Assembly (NCBI GenBank): GCA_963728965.1
Contig: CAVSMH010000006.1
Coordinates: 1,426,001 to 1,490,000, forward strand
DNA length: 64,000 nucleotides
DNA from: DASQZT01 sp963728965
Lineage (GTDB): Bacteria; Acidobacteriota; Terriglobia; Bryobacterales; Bryobacteraceae
Direction of reading: 5' to 3'
Part shown: positions 1-7,781 of the stretch, piece by piece
How the letters are laid out: each line of letters opens with the position of its first letter
How positions within the stretch are numbered: the stretch's first letter is position 1
Program-made: the position numbers and the translations under genes
The notes under the pieces: generated by a model
Seen by the model: only the letters and a program-made list of their open reading frames with translations
The model's database searches: none
What the model was told of the DNA's origin: nothing

Positions 1-54
1 TACGACGCCTGGGCCGCAGCAGGCCTGCCCGCCGGGGTAATGGCTGCCGGCTAG
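1..54 (+). CDS. C-terminal end of an unidentified protein (partial)
   Basis: Frame 1 is open from the first base of the window to a TAG at 52-54 and would encode the last 17 residues of a protein (ending in ...GVMAAG). Its stop overlaps the stop of the convergent transporter gene by two bases. Seventeen open codons are weak support, and the product cannot be named. Confidence 0.35.
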   Translation, partial: YDAWAAAGLPAGVMAAG

Positions 55-404
55 GCGCTTCCCAGGCCCACGAACACCACGCCCACCAGGATCAGCCCTA
101 AACCCATCAGCTTTTGCGTGGTGAACGGCTCCTTAAAAAACAGCCGGGCCCACAGGATGGTCCAGATGTAGCCCAGGGACACCATGGGGTAGAGCACGGA
201 AAGCTGCCCCCCCTTGATCCCCAGTGCGTAGAATACCGAAGACCCCAGGTACAGCGCGACGCCTACGATCACGCCGCGGTTCAGAAAGCTGAACAGCGAG
301 TTGTTGATCCTGGCGGCCCCCAGTTTCAGGAATACGGCCGCGAACGATCCCACAATCGATGCCGTGAACACCAGCGCCATGGACCGTGCCAGCAGCGGGG
401 TCAT
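51..404 (-). CDS. SMR/EamA-type small multidrug/flippase subunit B
   Basis: A 117-residue, four-helix integral membrane protein of the drug/metabolite transporter superfamily. The sequence is almost entirely hydrophobic, with the SMR-like pattern of a proline-bearing third segment (LSVLYPMVSLGYIWTILWA) followed by a short loop with basic residues and a final helix ending in VGVVFVGLGSA. The ATG at 404 overlaps the TGA of the upstream partner gene (ATGA, 401-404), so the two are almost certainly translated together. A longer frame reaching 518 would lie inside the partner gene and is rejected. Paired SMR genes usually form heterodimers (EbrAB/YkkCD type) or ArnEF-like lipid-sugar flippases. 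The substrate is unknown. Confidence 0.85.
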   Translation of the reverse strand: MTPLLARSMALVFTASIVGSFAAVFLKLGAARINNSLFSFLNRGVIVGVALYLGSSVFYALGIKGGQLSVLYPMVSLGYIWTILWARLFFKEPFTTQKLMGLGLILVGVVFVGLGSA

Positions 405-799
405 TTCTTCCCCTTCCGCCCCAATACCGCCACCCCGATCACGATGGTGGCGATTCCCACATTGCGGAATAAGTTGGGCTTTTCGTGCAGTAGTCCGTAA
501 CTCAGCAGCGTCACCCACACATAAGTCAGGGCGATGATGGGGTACAGCAGCGACAGTTCGCCTTCTCTCAGCGCAAGCACCAGCATCAACGTGTTGATGC
601 CGTACAGCGCATAGCCCAAGACCAGCGGCACGTTTGTGACCAGCGCCATCACGCGCGGTTCGAAGTGAGTCATCCCGACTTTCATCAGGATTTGAGCGGC
701 CGCGCCCAAAATCGTACAGGCAAAAACCAGCTTCACCGAACGTCGGCGGCGGGCGGAGTCATCAACGGAAGACGTGGGAATTGCGGCGGTTGAACTCAA
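401..799 (-). CDS. SMR/EamA-type small transporter subunit A
   Basis: A 132-residue protein with a basic N-terminal tail (residues 1-22, with RRRR at 17-20) followed by four predicted transmembrane helices. Helix 3 carries the sequence SLLYPIIALTYVWVTLLSYG, closely parallel to the same helix of the downstream partner (LSVLYPMVSLGYIWTIL), so the two subunits are paralogues. The first gene of a two-gene operon. It is longer than the usual SMR length (about 110 aa) because of its N-terminal extension. An oligomeric exporter or lipid-linked-sugar flippase is the likeliest role; the sequence does not fix the substrate. Confidence 0.85.
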   Translation of the reverse strand: MSSTAAIPTSSVDDSARRRRSVKLVFACTILGAAAQILMKVGMTHFEPRVMALVTNVPLVLGYALYGINTLMLVLALREGELSLLYPIIALTYVWVTLLSYGLLHEKPNLFRNVGIATIVIGVAVLGRKGKK

Positions 800-912
800 A
801 CCAGGCCTCGGAACCCGCGCGATGGGCGGTGTAGGCCGGCGCTGGAACGGGTCGATCCCGCTGCCTGCCGGACGGGTTCTCCAACAGAATAGCAGGGATT
901 CCGATAAAATGA

Positions 913-1716
913 GTGTCTGTGGATCAAGAACAGAACGAAGTCGCGATCGAGGCTACCGAAAGCCCGGAGCCATCCCAAATCCCTCAACCGGCGGCGCAGC
1001 GGGGCTTTATCGCCGAATGGACGGTCACCATCATCCTCCTGCTCTTCGGTACCACGACCCTGGTGCAGGCCTTCGTCATTCCCACCGGATCCATGGAAGA
1101 CACCCTGCTGATCGGCGACCATCTCCTGGTGGACAAACTGGCGTATTCGCCCCCGGGGGCGGTCTCCCGCCACATCCTGCCCTATCGGGATGTCAAACGT
1201 GGAGACATCATCGTGTTCCGCTACCCCGTGGACATCCGCCAGACCTTCGTCAAACGCGCCATCGGCGTCCCCGGAGATCATATCCGCCTGGTGGATAAGC
1301 AGTTGATCCTCAACGGCAAGCGGGTCAACGAACCGTACGTTTACCATAAGACCGAATTCATCGACTCTTACCGCGACAACTTTCCGAGCGAGCCCAATGT
1401 GCATGTCGCCGAATCCGCCATAGACATGCTGATGCACCACGTGGAGGGCGCGGAGGTGGTGGTACCTCCCCACGCCGTATTCGCCATGGGTGACAACCGC
1501 GACTCGTCGTTAGACAGCCGGTACTGGGGCTTTGTGCCGCGGGAAAATATTATTGGCAAGCCGCTGATCATTTATTGGTCGTACGATGCGCCAACCGAGG
1601 CGCTGGCGGACCCGTCCATCAGCATCAACCACCTCATCGATATGGTGCTGCACTTTCCTACCAAGACGCGTTGGCGGCGCACCTTCCGCCTGATTCACGG
1701 CTTTTCACTGAACTGA
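913..1716 (+). CDS. lepB: Signal peptidase I
   Basis: Cleaves Sec and Tat signal peptides from exported proteins at the outer face of the cytoplasmic membrane. The 267-residue protein has one N-terminal membrane segment (about residues 34-54). The catalytic serine is in IPTGSMEDTL (Ser60), the general-base lysine in FVKRAIGVPGD (Lys114), and the conserved box MGDNRDSSLDSRYWG lies near residue 195. A GTG at 913 is used as start; another in-frame GTG lies at 919, and no ATG is available in this frame nearby. The guanylyltransferase gene starts immediately after its stop, so the two form an operon. The many exported proteins in this window are its expected substrates. Confidence 0.95.
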   Translation: MSVDQEQNEVAIEATESPEPSQIPQPAAQRGFIAEWTVTIILLLFGTTTLVQAFVIPTGSMEDTLLIGDHLLVDKLAYSPPGAVSRHILPYRDVKRGDIIVFRYPVDIRQTFVKRAIGVPGDHIRLVDKQLILNGKRVNEPYVYHKTEFIDSYRDNFPSEPNVHVAESAIDMLMHHVEGAEVVVPPHAVFAMGDNRDSSLDSRYWGFVPRENIIGKPLIIYWSYDAPTEALADPSISINHLIDMVLHFPTKTRWRRTFRLIHGFSLN

Positions 1717-2793
1717 ATGGACCGCCACCATTACGGCCTGATTTTGGCCGGAGGCCGCGGAACGCGCTTCTGGCCGCGGAGCCGGAGACGCTCCGCCAAG
1801 CAGGTGTTGAATGTGGTCGGGGAGCGCTCGCTGATTCAGGCGACGGTGGACCGGCTCTCCCCGCTGATCCCGCCCGAGCGGCAGTGGATTCTCACCAACG
1901 ATCATTTACGCAGCGCCATCATCCGGCAACTGCCGGAGATACCCCGCAAGCAGGTGCTGGCCGAGCCCGCGCAGCGCAACACCGGTCCCGCCATCGGGCT
2001 GGCGGCACACATTCTGTACTCCGTGGACCCACGGGCCACCATGGGTGTCTTTCCCGCCGACCACGTGGTCAACGATGCCGGGGTGTACCGGGCGGTGCTG
2101 AAGGCTGCCTTCCGCGGCGCTGCCGCCGGGCGGCTGATAGTGGTGGGGATTCAGCCGCGGTGGCCGGAAACCGGCTACGGCTATATCGAGTTTCCGCGCG
2201 GCACGGCGAGCGGGAGCTCGGCTCCCGTGGCGGTGCGCCATTTTCACGAAAAACCGAAGCTGCCCAAGGCCAGGCGCTACCTCGCCGCCGGTAATTTCTA
2301 CTGGAACTCGGGCATGTTCTTCTGGCGCGCCGAAGTGCTGCTGGAGCAGTTGCGCCGCCACCTGCCGAACACCGCTTCGATCCTTGATTCGCTGCCATCG
2401 TTCGGCGAGCGCGCCTTCGCCCGCCGCCTGGTGCAGGCCTTCCCCCTGTGCGACAACATCTCCATCGATTACGCGGTGATGGAGAAAGCGGACAACGTGA
2501 GCGGCATCGCCGCCCGCGATTTCGGCTGGAACGACGTGGGAAGCTGGAACGCCGTCTGGGAACTGCTGCCGCGTGACGCTTCGGGCAACGTGGTCGCCGC
2601 CGACGCCGTGTATATCGAGGCGCAGAACAACTTCGTGGACGCCCGCGGCAAGGTGGTGGCATTGCTGGGAGTGAAGGACCTGATCGTCGTGGACACTCCC
2701 GACGCCCTGCTGGTGACCACCCGCGACCGCGCCCAGCACGTGGGCGAAATCGTCAAAGCCCTTGAACTGCGCAACCGTCACGACCTACTTTGA
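1717..2793 (+). CDS. manC: Mannose-1-phosphate guanylyltransferase
   Basis: Makes GDP-mannose from mannose-1-phosphate and GTP, the precursor for mannose-, fucose- and rhamnose-containing surface glycans. The 358-residue protein is a nucleotidyltransferase of the single-domain type, without the C-terminal isomerase/cupin domain of bifunctional ManC. It shows the pyrophosphorylase signature LILAGGRGTRFWPRSR at residues 8-23, the base-binding block AEPAQRNTGPAIGLAA near 82-97, the metal site FPADHVV, then ETGYGYIE, NSGMFFW and WNDVGSW. The ATG directly follows the lepB stop, with no spacer. Downstream (2794-3143) there is no further gene in the operon. Confidence 0.9.
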   Translation: MDRHHYGLILAGGRGTRFWPRSRRRSAKQVLNVVGERSLIQATVDRLSPLIPPERQWILTNDHLRSAIIRQLPEIPRKQVLAEPAQRNTGPAIGLAAHILYSVDPRATMGVFPADHVVNDAGVYRAVLKAAFRGAAAGRLIVVGIQPRWPETGYGYIEFPRGTASGSSAPVAVRHFHEKPKLPKARRYLAAGNFYWNSGMFFWRAEVLLEQLRRHLPNTASILDSLPSFGERAFARRLVQAFPLCDNISIDYAVMEKADNVSGIAARDFGWNDVGSWNAVWELLPRDASGNVVAADAVYIEAQNNFVDARGKVVALLGVKDLIVVDTPDALLVTTRDRAQHVGEIVKALELRNRHDLL

Positions 2794-3143
2794 AACGCGT
2801 GTACCGCCCTCGACGGGCCTCCTCACGGCACTTTCGCAAATGTCGCGCTCGCGCCGTCCATAACTTCCGCGGCTTCTCGCAGAAGGAAACGAAGGGGTGG
2901 CTTCGACTCTACGGGAGTCGGGCAGATCCCAACCGGGAAACCCCACGAAAGGGCGGCGCAGGCACTCGTTTCTGCCGCGGCGGCCCGGCAACAGTCTCGG
3001 CACTCCAATAACGCAGAATCCGATAAGCCGTTGAGAATGACGGGCAGGGTGGGTCCGGCATAACCGGCCACAGAAGCCATCTATTTTCGCGTTCGTAAAT
3101 TTGTCTGGCTTTGGTTCAATTCTTGTAGTATAGTTACTCCAAG
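2794..3143. other. Intergenic region upstream of the insertion sequence
   Basis: No supported gene. Short open frames exist on both strands but show no recognisable motif and no good ribosome site. A small hairpin (CGACTC/GAGTCG arms) lies near 2908-2925. AT-rich sequence at about 3083-3143, including a TATAGT at 3129-3134, is probably the transposon's own leader and promoter. The left end of the IS must lie somewhere in this stretch, but I could not match it to an inverted copy on the right side. Confidence 0.4.
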
Positions 3144-3491
3144 ATGGAATTCGAGCCCAAGGGCCCCGAGGCTGCCAGACTCCGCCAGCGCAAATTTGCG
3201 CTGCTCCGCCAATTCCCTTTCCCCCAAGATCTGCTGCCAGGCTCGCTGTCCGTCAGCCATACCAAGTGTGGAAAGCCTACTTGCCATTGCGCCAAAGGCG
3301 AGGGGCACCCCGCTTGGTCGCTCACCTTTATGGTGGCCGGTAAGAAGCGGGTCGAACGCATCCCCAAGGATTGGGTGGACGACGTCCGCCGGCGCGTCGC
3401 TGCCGGCCACGCCTTTCAGGACGCTCTGCGCGAGGTCCTCGCCGCCAATGCCGAGTTGCTGGTATTGCGGCGCAAACAGCAGCCCCGCTGA
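3144..3491 (+). CDS. IS accessory protein, DUF6788-like
   Basis: A 115-residue basic protein encoded directly upstream of, and overlapping, the transposase. It carries a Cys/His-rich stretch (TKCGKPTCHCAKGEGH, about residues 42-57) that could bind zinc, then a predicted helical C-terminal half ending in LVLRRKQQPR. Small proteins of this form accompany DDE transposases in several IS groups. It could help bind the element's ends or be the N-terminal part of a frameshift fusion with the transposase. The family name is from memory of the motif and is not verified. Confidence 0.65.
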   Translation: MEFEPKGPEAARLRQRKFALLRQFPFPQDLLPGSLSVSHTKCGKPTCHCAKGEGHPAWSLTFMVAGKKRVERIPKDWVDDVRRRVAAGHAFQDALREVLAANAELLVLRRKQQPR

Positions 3492-4681
3492 CCGGGCCAC
3501 ACGTTCGCCAAATCCAAAACTACGCCTGCCACTGCCTGGGCCTGAAGTCCTTCTTCCAACGACCGGGCGATGGCCGGGTCCATCCCCATATCCCGGCGCG
3601 AGATCTGGTCTGGGCCGTAGTGATCGGACGTGTCCTGCGCGCCGCAAGTTTCTTGCGCCTGGAATGGCTGGCGCACTCTCCGGTGCGCGCCGAGTTGGGC
3701 TTGAAAGGCCAGTTCGGGGATGATGCCTTGGCCTACTGCACCGAGCGCATGGACCCGGAGACGACGCGATTGGCTGTGGCGACCGCGCTGCACCAAGCCA
3801 AGCGCAACAAGGCCTTCGAGAACAGCCGCTTCATAGGGCTGGCGCTGGACGGTACCGGCGCGGGGCATACCCACAAAGAACCCTGCCCGTTGTGTGATCC
3901 GGTCAAGGATTCCAAGGGTGCAGTACATGGTTCCTTGCATCATTTCGTACTGATCAGCATGGTCGGCGTTGGTTTGACGCTGCCGATCGATGTGGAGCCC
4001 TACGGGCCTGGCGATAGCGAGTATGCCGCAGCCCAGCGTTTGCTGCGGCGCGCGGTGGGGCATCTTGGCGCGCGTTTCGCCGACTATGTAGTGGGAGACA
4101 GCGCGTATGCCACGGCTCCTTTTCTCCACACCGCCGCGGAGGTCGCTCTGCCCATGGTGGCGCGCCTCAAGGAGAACCTTCCTCTTTTAGCCGCTGCCGT
4201 GCGCGCCCGCTTTGACGGGCAACCGCCCCAGGCCGTGTTCCAAGAGGGCGATGATCGGGTCGAGGTCTGGGACGCGGATAATTTCGCTCCTTGGGAAACC
4301 CTGAACTGGCCCGCCGTACGCGTCCTGCGGTACTGCCAGCACAAACGCGATGGGACCGTAATACAAGCCGAATGGCTGACCGACTTCTCCATCCCCAAAC
4401 TCGGGAGCTTGAGTTTCTACCGCATCGCCAAAAGCCGCTGGGAGATCGAGAATCAGGGCTTCAACGACGGCAAGAACCGCTATGGCATGGAGCACATCTG
4501 CCATCATCAGGCCAACAGCATTCTGATCGTATGGCTGCTGATCGCACTGGCCATGGTGATCGAACGCCTTTACCGGTTGCGCTATCTGCACCGTGGTGAC
4601 CATGCCATTCGCTGCGCCATGCAACTGCATGACTATCTCTGGTTGACCCTAGGGACCCATAGTCCGCCGGATACCAGTTGA
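3488..4681 (+). CDS. DDE transposase (IS4-like)
   Basis: Cuts and joins the ends of the insertion sequence. About 397 residues if counted from CTG 3488. The first acidic residue lies in GLALDGTGAGHT, the second in YVVGDSAYATAPF, and the third in RWEIENQGFNDGKNRYG, which resembles the YREK block of IS4-like enzymes with one extra residue before the lysine. A Cys pair (CPLCDP) follows the first Asp. No ATG or GTG starts this frame near its beginning: candidates are a CTG at 3488 overlapping the upstream TGA, or a TTG at 3371 well inside the upstream gene. A -1 frameshift from the upstream frame is the alternative. C-terminal residues are intact. Confidence 0.85.
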   Translation: MTGPHVRQIQNYACHCLGLKSFFQRPGDGRVHPHIPARDLVWAVVIGRVLRAASFLRLEWLAHSPVRAELGLKGQFGDDALAYCTERMDPETTRLAVATALHQAKRNKAFENSRFIGLALDGTGAGHTHKEPCPLCDPVKDSKGAVHGSLHHFVLISMVGVGLTLPIDVEPYGPGDSEYAAAQRLLRRAVGHLGARFADYVVGDSAYATAPFLHTAAEVALPMVARLKENLPLLAAAVRARFDGQPPQAVFQEGDDRVEVWDADNFAPWETLNWPAVRVLRYCQHKRDGTVIQAEWLTDFSIPKLGSLSFYRIAKSRWEIENQGFNDGKNRYGMEHICHHQANSILIVWLLIALAMVIERLYRLRYLHRGDHAIRCAMQLHDYLWLTLGTHSPPDTS

Positions 4682-4973
4682 CCCCGGCGCCGCGCGGACG
4701 GCGAGCACGGCTCCGTTGATCTTTGACAACTCGACTCTTTTCCGTGAAGCGATAACCCGCCGGAGCCGCCATTGCTCAAAAGGCCAGCAGGAACGCTGCC
4801 GACCTCACGATTCAGACCGCTCCACAGCGCCGCCCCCTCCTTCGCGGAACTTCCGAGACCGCTGGCGGCCCGGCAACCCTGGCGGGCCGCCGTCCCCAAG
4901 AAGGTATACTCAATCACAGCCGGGCGAAAGATTATCCCAAGCAGTCGACCGCCCGCCCCAAAGGATGGCTGGA

Positions 4974-5339
4974 ATGAGAAACCGCCTTTTCGTTTGCAGC
5001 GCAATTGCGCTGTTTGCGTGTTTGACCGTCGCCGGCGCCGCCGATATCAGCGGGAAGTGGAAGGGCGACATGAAGACGCCCAACGGCGACAACCTGGAAA
5101 TCAACTTCAATTTCCAGGTCAACGGCGACAAGCTCACGGGCACCGTGACCAACACCTACGGCGAAGAGCAGATTACCGACGGAACGATCAAGGGAGACGC
5201 CGTCTCTTTCGTCATCCTGGCCGGCGGCGGCCAATTCAAAATCACTTACAAGGGCGCCCTGGTGGGCGATGACCTGAAGTTTCACGTCATCATCGGCGAC
5301 ATGGGGGAAGGCGATCTGACCGCCAAACGCGTCCAGTGA
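4974..5339 (+). CDS. Small secreted beta-rich protein
   Basis: A 121-residue exported protein: signal peptide MRNRLFVCSAIALFACLTVAGA, then a compact beta-strand domain starting ADISGKWKGDM and containing NGDKLTGTVTN, IKGDAVSF and a final GDLTAKRVQ. The ATG at 4974 is preceded by AAAGGA at 4960-4965; an in-frame ATG at 4965 is the alternative start. The strand pattern (I-G-W, NG-x-LTG, G-x-VSF, Y-x-G-x-L-x-GD) recurs in the C-terminal domain of the GH2 enzyme encoded at 32938-35931. The function is unknown; a carbohydrate- or ligand-binding lipocalin-like fold is only a guess. It is isolated from its neighbours. Confidence 0.75.
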   Translation: MRNRLFVCSAIALFACLTVAGAADISGKWKGDMKTPNGDNLEINFNFQVNGDKLTGTVTNTYGEEQITDGTIKGDAVSFVILAGGGQFKITYKGALVGDDLKFHVIIGDMGEGDLTAKRVQ

Positions 5340-5384
5340 TGTGCCGCCGGTGAGTCCCGAGGTGTTAAACCGCCGGGTGAGTGT

Positions 5385-5819
5385 TCAGGCGCTCTCCGGC
5401 GTGGTCCGCAGCCGGCTCCATAAGAAGTAGGAGAGCGCCCAGAGCACGCCGGTGGCCGCCGCAAAGCCCCACGCCTCCGGGCCATCTCCCACCGAGACGT
5501 GGGCGATGAGCGCCGAAGCGAGGTTAATGGCGAAGCCGGCGTAGGCCCACTCCTTGAGCCGCGCCGGCACCGGCGCAAGCAACAGCACCACGCCGAGGAA
5601 CTTGGCCCACGAGAGCTCCACCCGGAAGTAGGCGGGGAAGCCGAAGTGGGTGAACGCCTCCGCCACCTGCGGCAGGCGCAGTTGTGCGTAGGCGGTGAAG
5701 CTCATCTGCAGGCAGAAGAGCGCGGTGACGATCCAATAGACGATGGTCTTGGTTTTGCGGGTTGTCTTGCCGGCGACGAGGGCCGGCTCCTGCAGGGTCG
5801 ATTCCATTGTCGATTCCAA
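5385..5819 (-). CDS. DoxX-like integral membrane protein
   Basis: About 144 residues with four predicted membrane helices, resembling the DoxX-like/DUF family (SWAKFLGVVLLLAPVPARLK, then AYAGFAINLASALIAH). I place the start at TTG 5819 because GGAGGAGGA lies 8-10 bases upstream; an ATG at 5807 is possible but has a poor spacing. Third gene of an operon after the ArsR regulator and the SRPBCC protein, a grouping frequently seen in soil bacteria. DoxX-like proteins are linked to redox or sulfur compound handling in the membrane, but this member has no assignable substrate. Confidence 0.75.
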   Translation of the reverse strand: MESTMESTLQEPALVAGKTTRKTKTIVYWIVTALFCLQMSFTAYAQLRLPQVAEAFTHFGFPAYFRVELSWAKFLGVVLLLAPVPARLKEWAYAGFAINLASALIAHVSVGDGPEAWGFAAATGVLWALSYFLWSRLRTTPESA

Positions 5820-5838
5820 GGGTTCTTCCTCCTCCACT

Positions 5839-6384
5839 TCAACTCTTCGGAACGTTGGGCGGCAAACTCGGGGTCTCGACGCCGAACTGCCTGGCATATT
5901 CGGCGTTCAGCCGCTGCCAGCCGAACTTCATCGCCTCGGCACCAGCGATGCGGCCGATGGGAGTTCCGCTGAGAAGGCGATCCAGAACATCGAAACAGAT
6001 TTGCCACCCGGCAGCACCCATTGAGATGAAGCGGTGATCGATTTTGTGCCACAGCGTCAGGCGCGTGCCGCCACCCAAGGCTTCGAGTTCCCACCGGGTA
6101 TCGTTGTACTCAAGCACCTTGGGAGCGTCGGCTCGTGTCACTCTTGTTTCGAGCGGCGCGGGCGTTCCCACCCAGGTGAGCTTCACTGTTCCAACCGCAC
6201 CCAGGCTCCCATCGGCTTCAAAGGGCGCCCATTCGCGCAGATGCGCCGGGTCGGTTAGCGCCTGCCAGACTTTTTCCGGCGGGTGGCGCAGTTCTCTGAC
6301 GAGAATGAGCGTCCACTTTTTTCCGTCCTTCCGCACCTCCGCGGCACTGGCCGGACCCGGTGTGTACTGATCGCGATCGGTCAT
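5839..6384 (-). CDS. SRPBCC/AHSA1-family protein
   Basis: A 181-residue START-like (helix-grip) protein: RELRHPPEKVWQALTDPAHL near residues 31-50 and REWAPFEADGSLG just after are classic for the Aha1/CalC-type SRPBCC family, followed by RLTLWHKIDHR and DVLDRLLSGTPIGR. Such proteins bind hydrophobic ligands in a deep pocket. The start ATG overlaps the stop of the ArsR gene (6381-6384), so its translation is coupled to the regulator. An ArsR repressor followed by an SRPBCC protein is a common two-gene cassette whose inducer is usually unknown. Confidence 0.85.
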   Translation of the reverse strand: MTDRDQYTPGPASAAEVRKDGKKWTLILVRELRHPPEKVWQALTDPAHLREWAPFEADGSLGAVGTVKLTWVGTPAPLETRVTRADAPKVLEYNDTRWELEALGGGTRLTLWHKIDHRFISMGAAGWQICFDVLDRLLSGTPIGRIAGAEAMKFGWQRLNAEYARQFGVETPSLPPNVPKS

Positions 6385-6725
6385 CTTCTTCTCCTTGTCT
6401 TCCTTTCCGTTGGTGTTGATTGATCCATGCGGTCGAGGTGGCGTTCGAGAGCATCTACGTGAGCGGACCAGAACCGGCGGAACGGAGCCAGCCAGGCATC
6501 CACCTCCTGAAATGGTTCAGGTTTCAGCCGGTAGAGACGGCGCTGCGCGTCCACGGTCGATTCTACGAAGCCGGCATCTCGCAGCACTCGCAGGTGCTTT
6601 GACACGGTCGGCTGCGGCATACGAAGTTGACGCTCGATCTCTCCCACCGACTGTTGTGACGAGACCAGGAGGCTCAAAATCGCGCGGCGGTTCGGCTCCG
6701 CAATAATTTCGAAAACAGATTCCAC
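6381..6725 (-). CDS. ArsR-family transcriptional repressor
   Basis: About 114 residues counted from GTG 6725: ESVFEIIAEPNRRAILSLL, then a winged helix with QSVGEIERQLRMPQPTVSKH as the recognition region and a wing ending in RRLYRL. There are no CxC or other cysteine metal ligands, so this is not a typical arsenic or zinc sensor. A longer frame with GTG at 6743 exists, but a strong promoter (TTGACA at 6761-6756, TATATC at 6737-6732) would start transcription at about 6725, leaving GTG 6725 as a nearly leaderless start. First gene of the ArsR-SRPBCC-DoxX operon. Confidence 0.85.
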   Translation of the reverse strand: MESVFEIIAEPNRRAILSLLVSSQQSVGEIERQLRMPQPTVSKHLRVLRDAGFVESTVDAQRRLYRLKPEPFQEVDAWLAPFRRFWSAHVDALERHLDRMDQSTPTERKTRRRR

Positions 6726-6731
6726 TCTTTT

Positions 6732-6768
6732 GATATACTCCACAAGACATATACCTGTCAAGGTATAT
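6732..6768 (-). promoter_or_regulatory. Promoter with palindromic operator for the ArsR operon
   Basis: On the minus strand there is a consensus -35 TTGACA (6761-6756), an 18-base spacer and TATATC (6737-6732). The -35 sits exactly in the centre of a perfect inverted repeat ATATACC-N6-GGTATAT (6749-6755 and 6762-6768). A repressor bound here would block RNA polymerase, so it is the natural operator for autoregulation by the ArsR protein. Confidence 0.7.
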
Positions 6769-6892
6769 AAGGACCCGGGTCGAGGCAACGGTTTTGGGGA
6801 GAGGCCTGCTATTCTCCTAGACGTGGGTGAGCGGAATGGCAGTGTGACCAGACGCCACGGGTCGGATCTGCCGAGGCGTTCGTGTCAGAACC

Positions 6893-7645
6893 ATGAACTG
6901 TTCGGGTATTTCCAAAAGAACGATCATCGGGAGAGCGTTGCGATCCCCCCTCCGGTTGATTCCCTCCGGCATGACCATGCGCATTCTCCAAGGACCATTG
7001 CGTGGGAAACGATGGATAGCGGGTTCCAGCAGTCATGGCTGTTGGCTGGGAAGCTACGAATACCCAAAGCAAAAGGCCTTCTGGGCGGCGATCGAGCCTG
7101 GTCATGTGGTCTATGATCTCGGAGCAAACGTAGGCTTCTACTCGCTGTTGGCCAGTGTTCTTACCGGTCCGGAGGGTCGGGTCTTCAGCTTCGAGCCGGT
7201 GCCTCGCAATCTCCGCTTCCTGCGGAAGCACTTGCAATTGAATGGAATAACCAATTGCTTCGTATGGGAGGTTGCGGTTGGCGGTTCGGACGGTACGGCG
7301 ACCTTTGACCTGGGCCCTCACCCTTCAATGGGACACCTGGCGCGGGATTCGGAAAATGGACTCAGCGTTCGCACCGTTGCCCTGGATGGCCTGATTGCAT
7401 CGGGCGTGATCCCGCCGCCGGATGTCATGAAATGCGACATTGAAGGAGGGGAATACGATGCGCTCTGCGGCGCGTCCAATACCCTCTCGGTACACTCTCC
7501 GACCATCTTCCTTGCAATTCACGGCTCCGAAGCGCATGAACGGTGTTGCCAGCTACTCACCGATCTTCGCTACGACCTCGCGCCTTTGGATAGCCTTCCG
7601 CTGCGATCCGCGAGCGAAATCCTGGCAACCCGCCGGCACAGTTAG
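6893..7645 (+). CDS. FkbM-family methyltransferase
   Basis: A 250-residue SAM-dependent methyltransferase. The Rossmann motif I is VVYDLGANVGFYSLL (about residues 73-87), followed by the FSFEPVPRN acidic motif and by VMKCDIEGGEYDAL, both hallmarks of the FkbM group. These enzymes O-methylate sugars, glycolipids or polyketides. ATG 6893 is taken as the start; an internal ATG at 6971 would trim 26 residues and remains possible. It stands alone, divergent from the ArsR operon. Confidence 0.85.
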   Translation: MNCSGISKRTIIGRALRSPLRLIPSGMTMRILQGPLRGKRWIAGSSSHGCWLGSYEYPKQKAFWAAIEPGHVVYDLGANVGFYSLLASVLTGPEGRVFSFEPVPRNLRFLRKHLQLNGITNCFVWEVAVGGSDGTATFDLGPHPSMGHLARDSENGLSVRTVALDGLIASGVIPPPDVMKCDIEGGEYDALCGASNTLSVHSPTIFLAIHGSEAHERCCQLLTDLRYDLAPLDSLPLRSASEILATRRHS

Positions 7646-7781
7646 CAGGGTACCCGAATGCGGCAACCACGCCGGCGAGGCTGCCGGCGAGTCGCGAATT
7701 GGAATCCACGATCCGGCCGCCGCGCGCGAAACCCGATCGACCGGTACCGGCAATACGCCCCGTCCTGATATCCTCGGACTG

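Larger units (their letters stand above)
3144..4681 (+). mobile_element. Two-ORF insertion sequence (boundaries not resolved)
   Basis: Two overlapping open frames typical of a bacterial IS: a small basic protein with a Cys-rich motif and a DDE-type transposase of about 400 residues. The coordinates cover only the coding part. Terminal inverted repeats and the target-site duplication could not be identified by eye in 2794-3143 or 4682-4960. The transposase frame is intact, so the element may be active. It separates the lepB-guanylyltransferase operon from a small secreted protein gene and does not visibly interrupt a gene. Confidence 0.75.

Noticed and set aside
2785..3080. Two overlapping 70-85 codon frames before the IS
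   Set aside because: They face each other, lack any motif and show no ribosome site.
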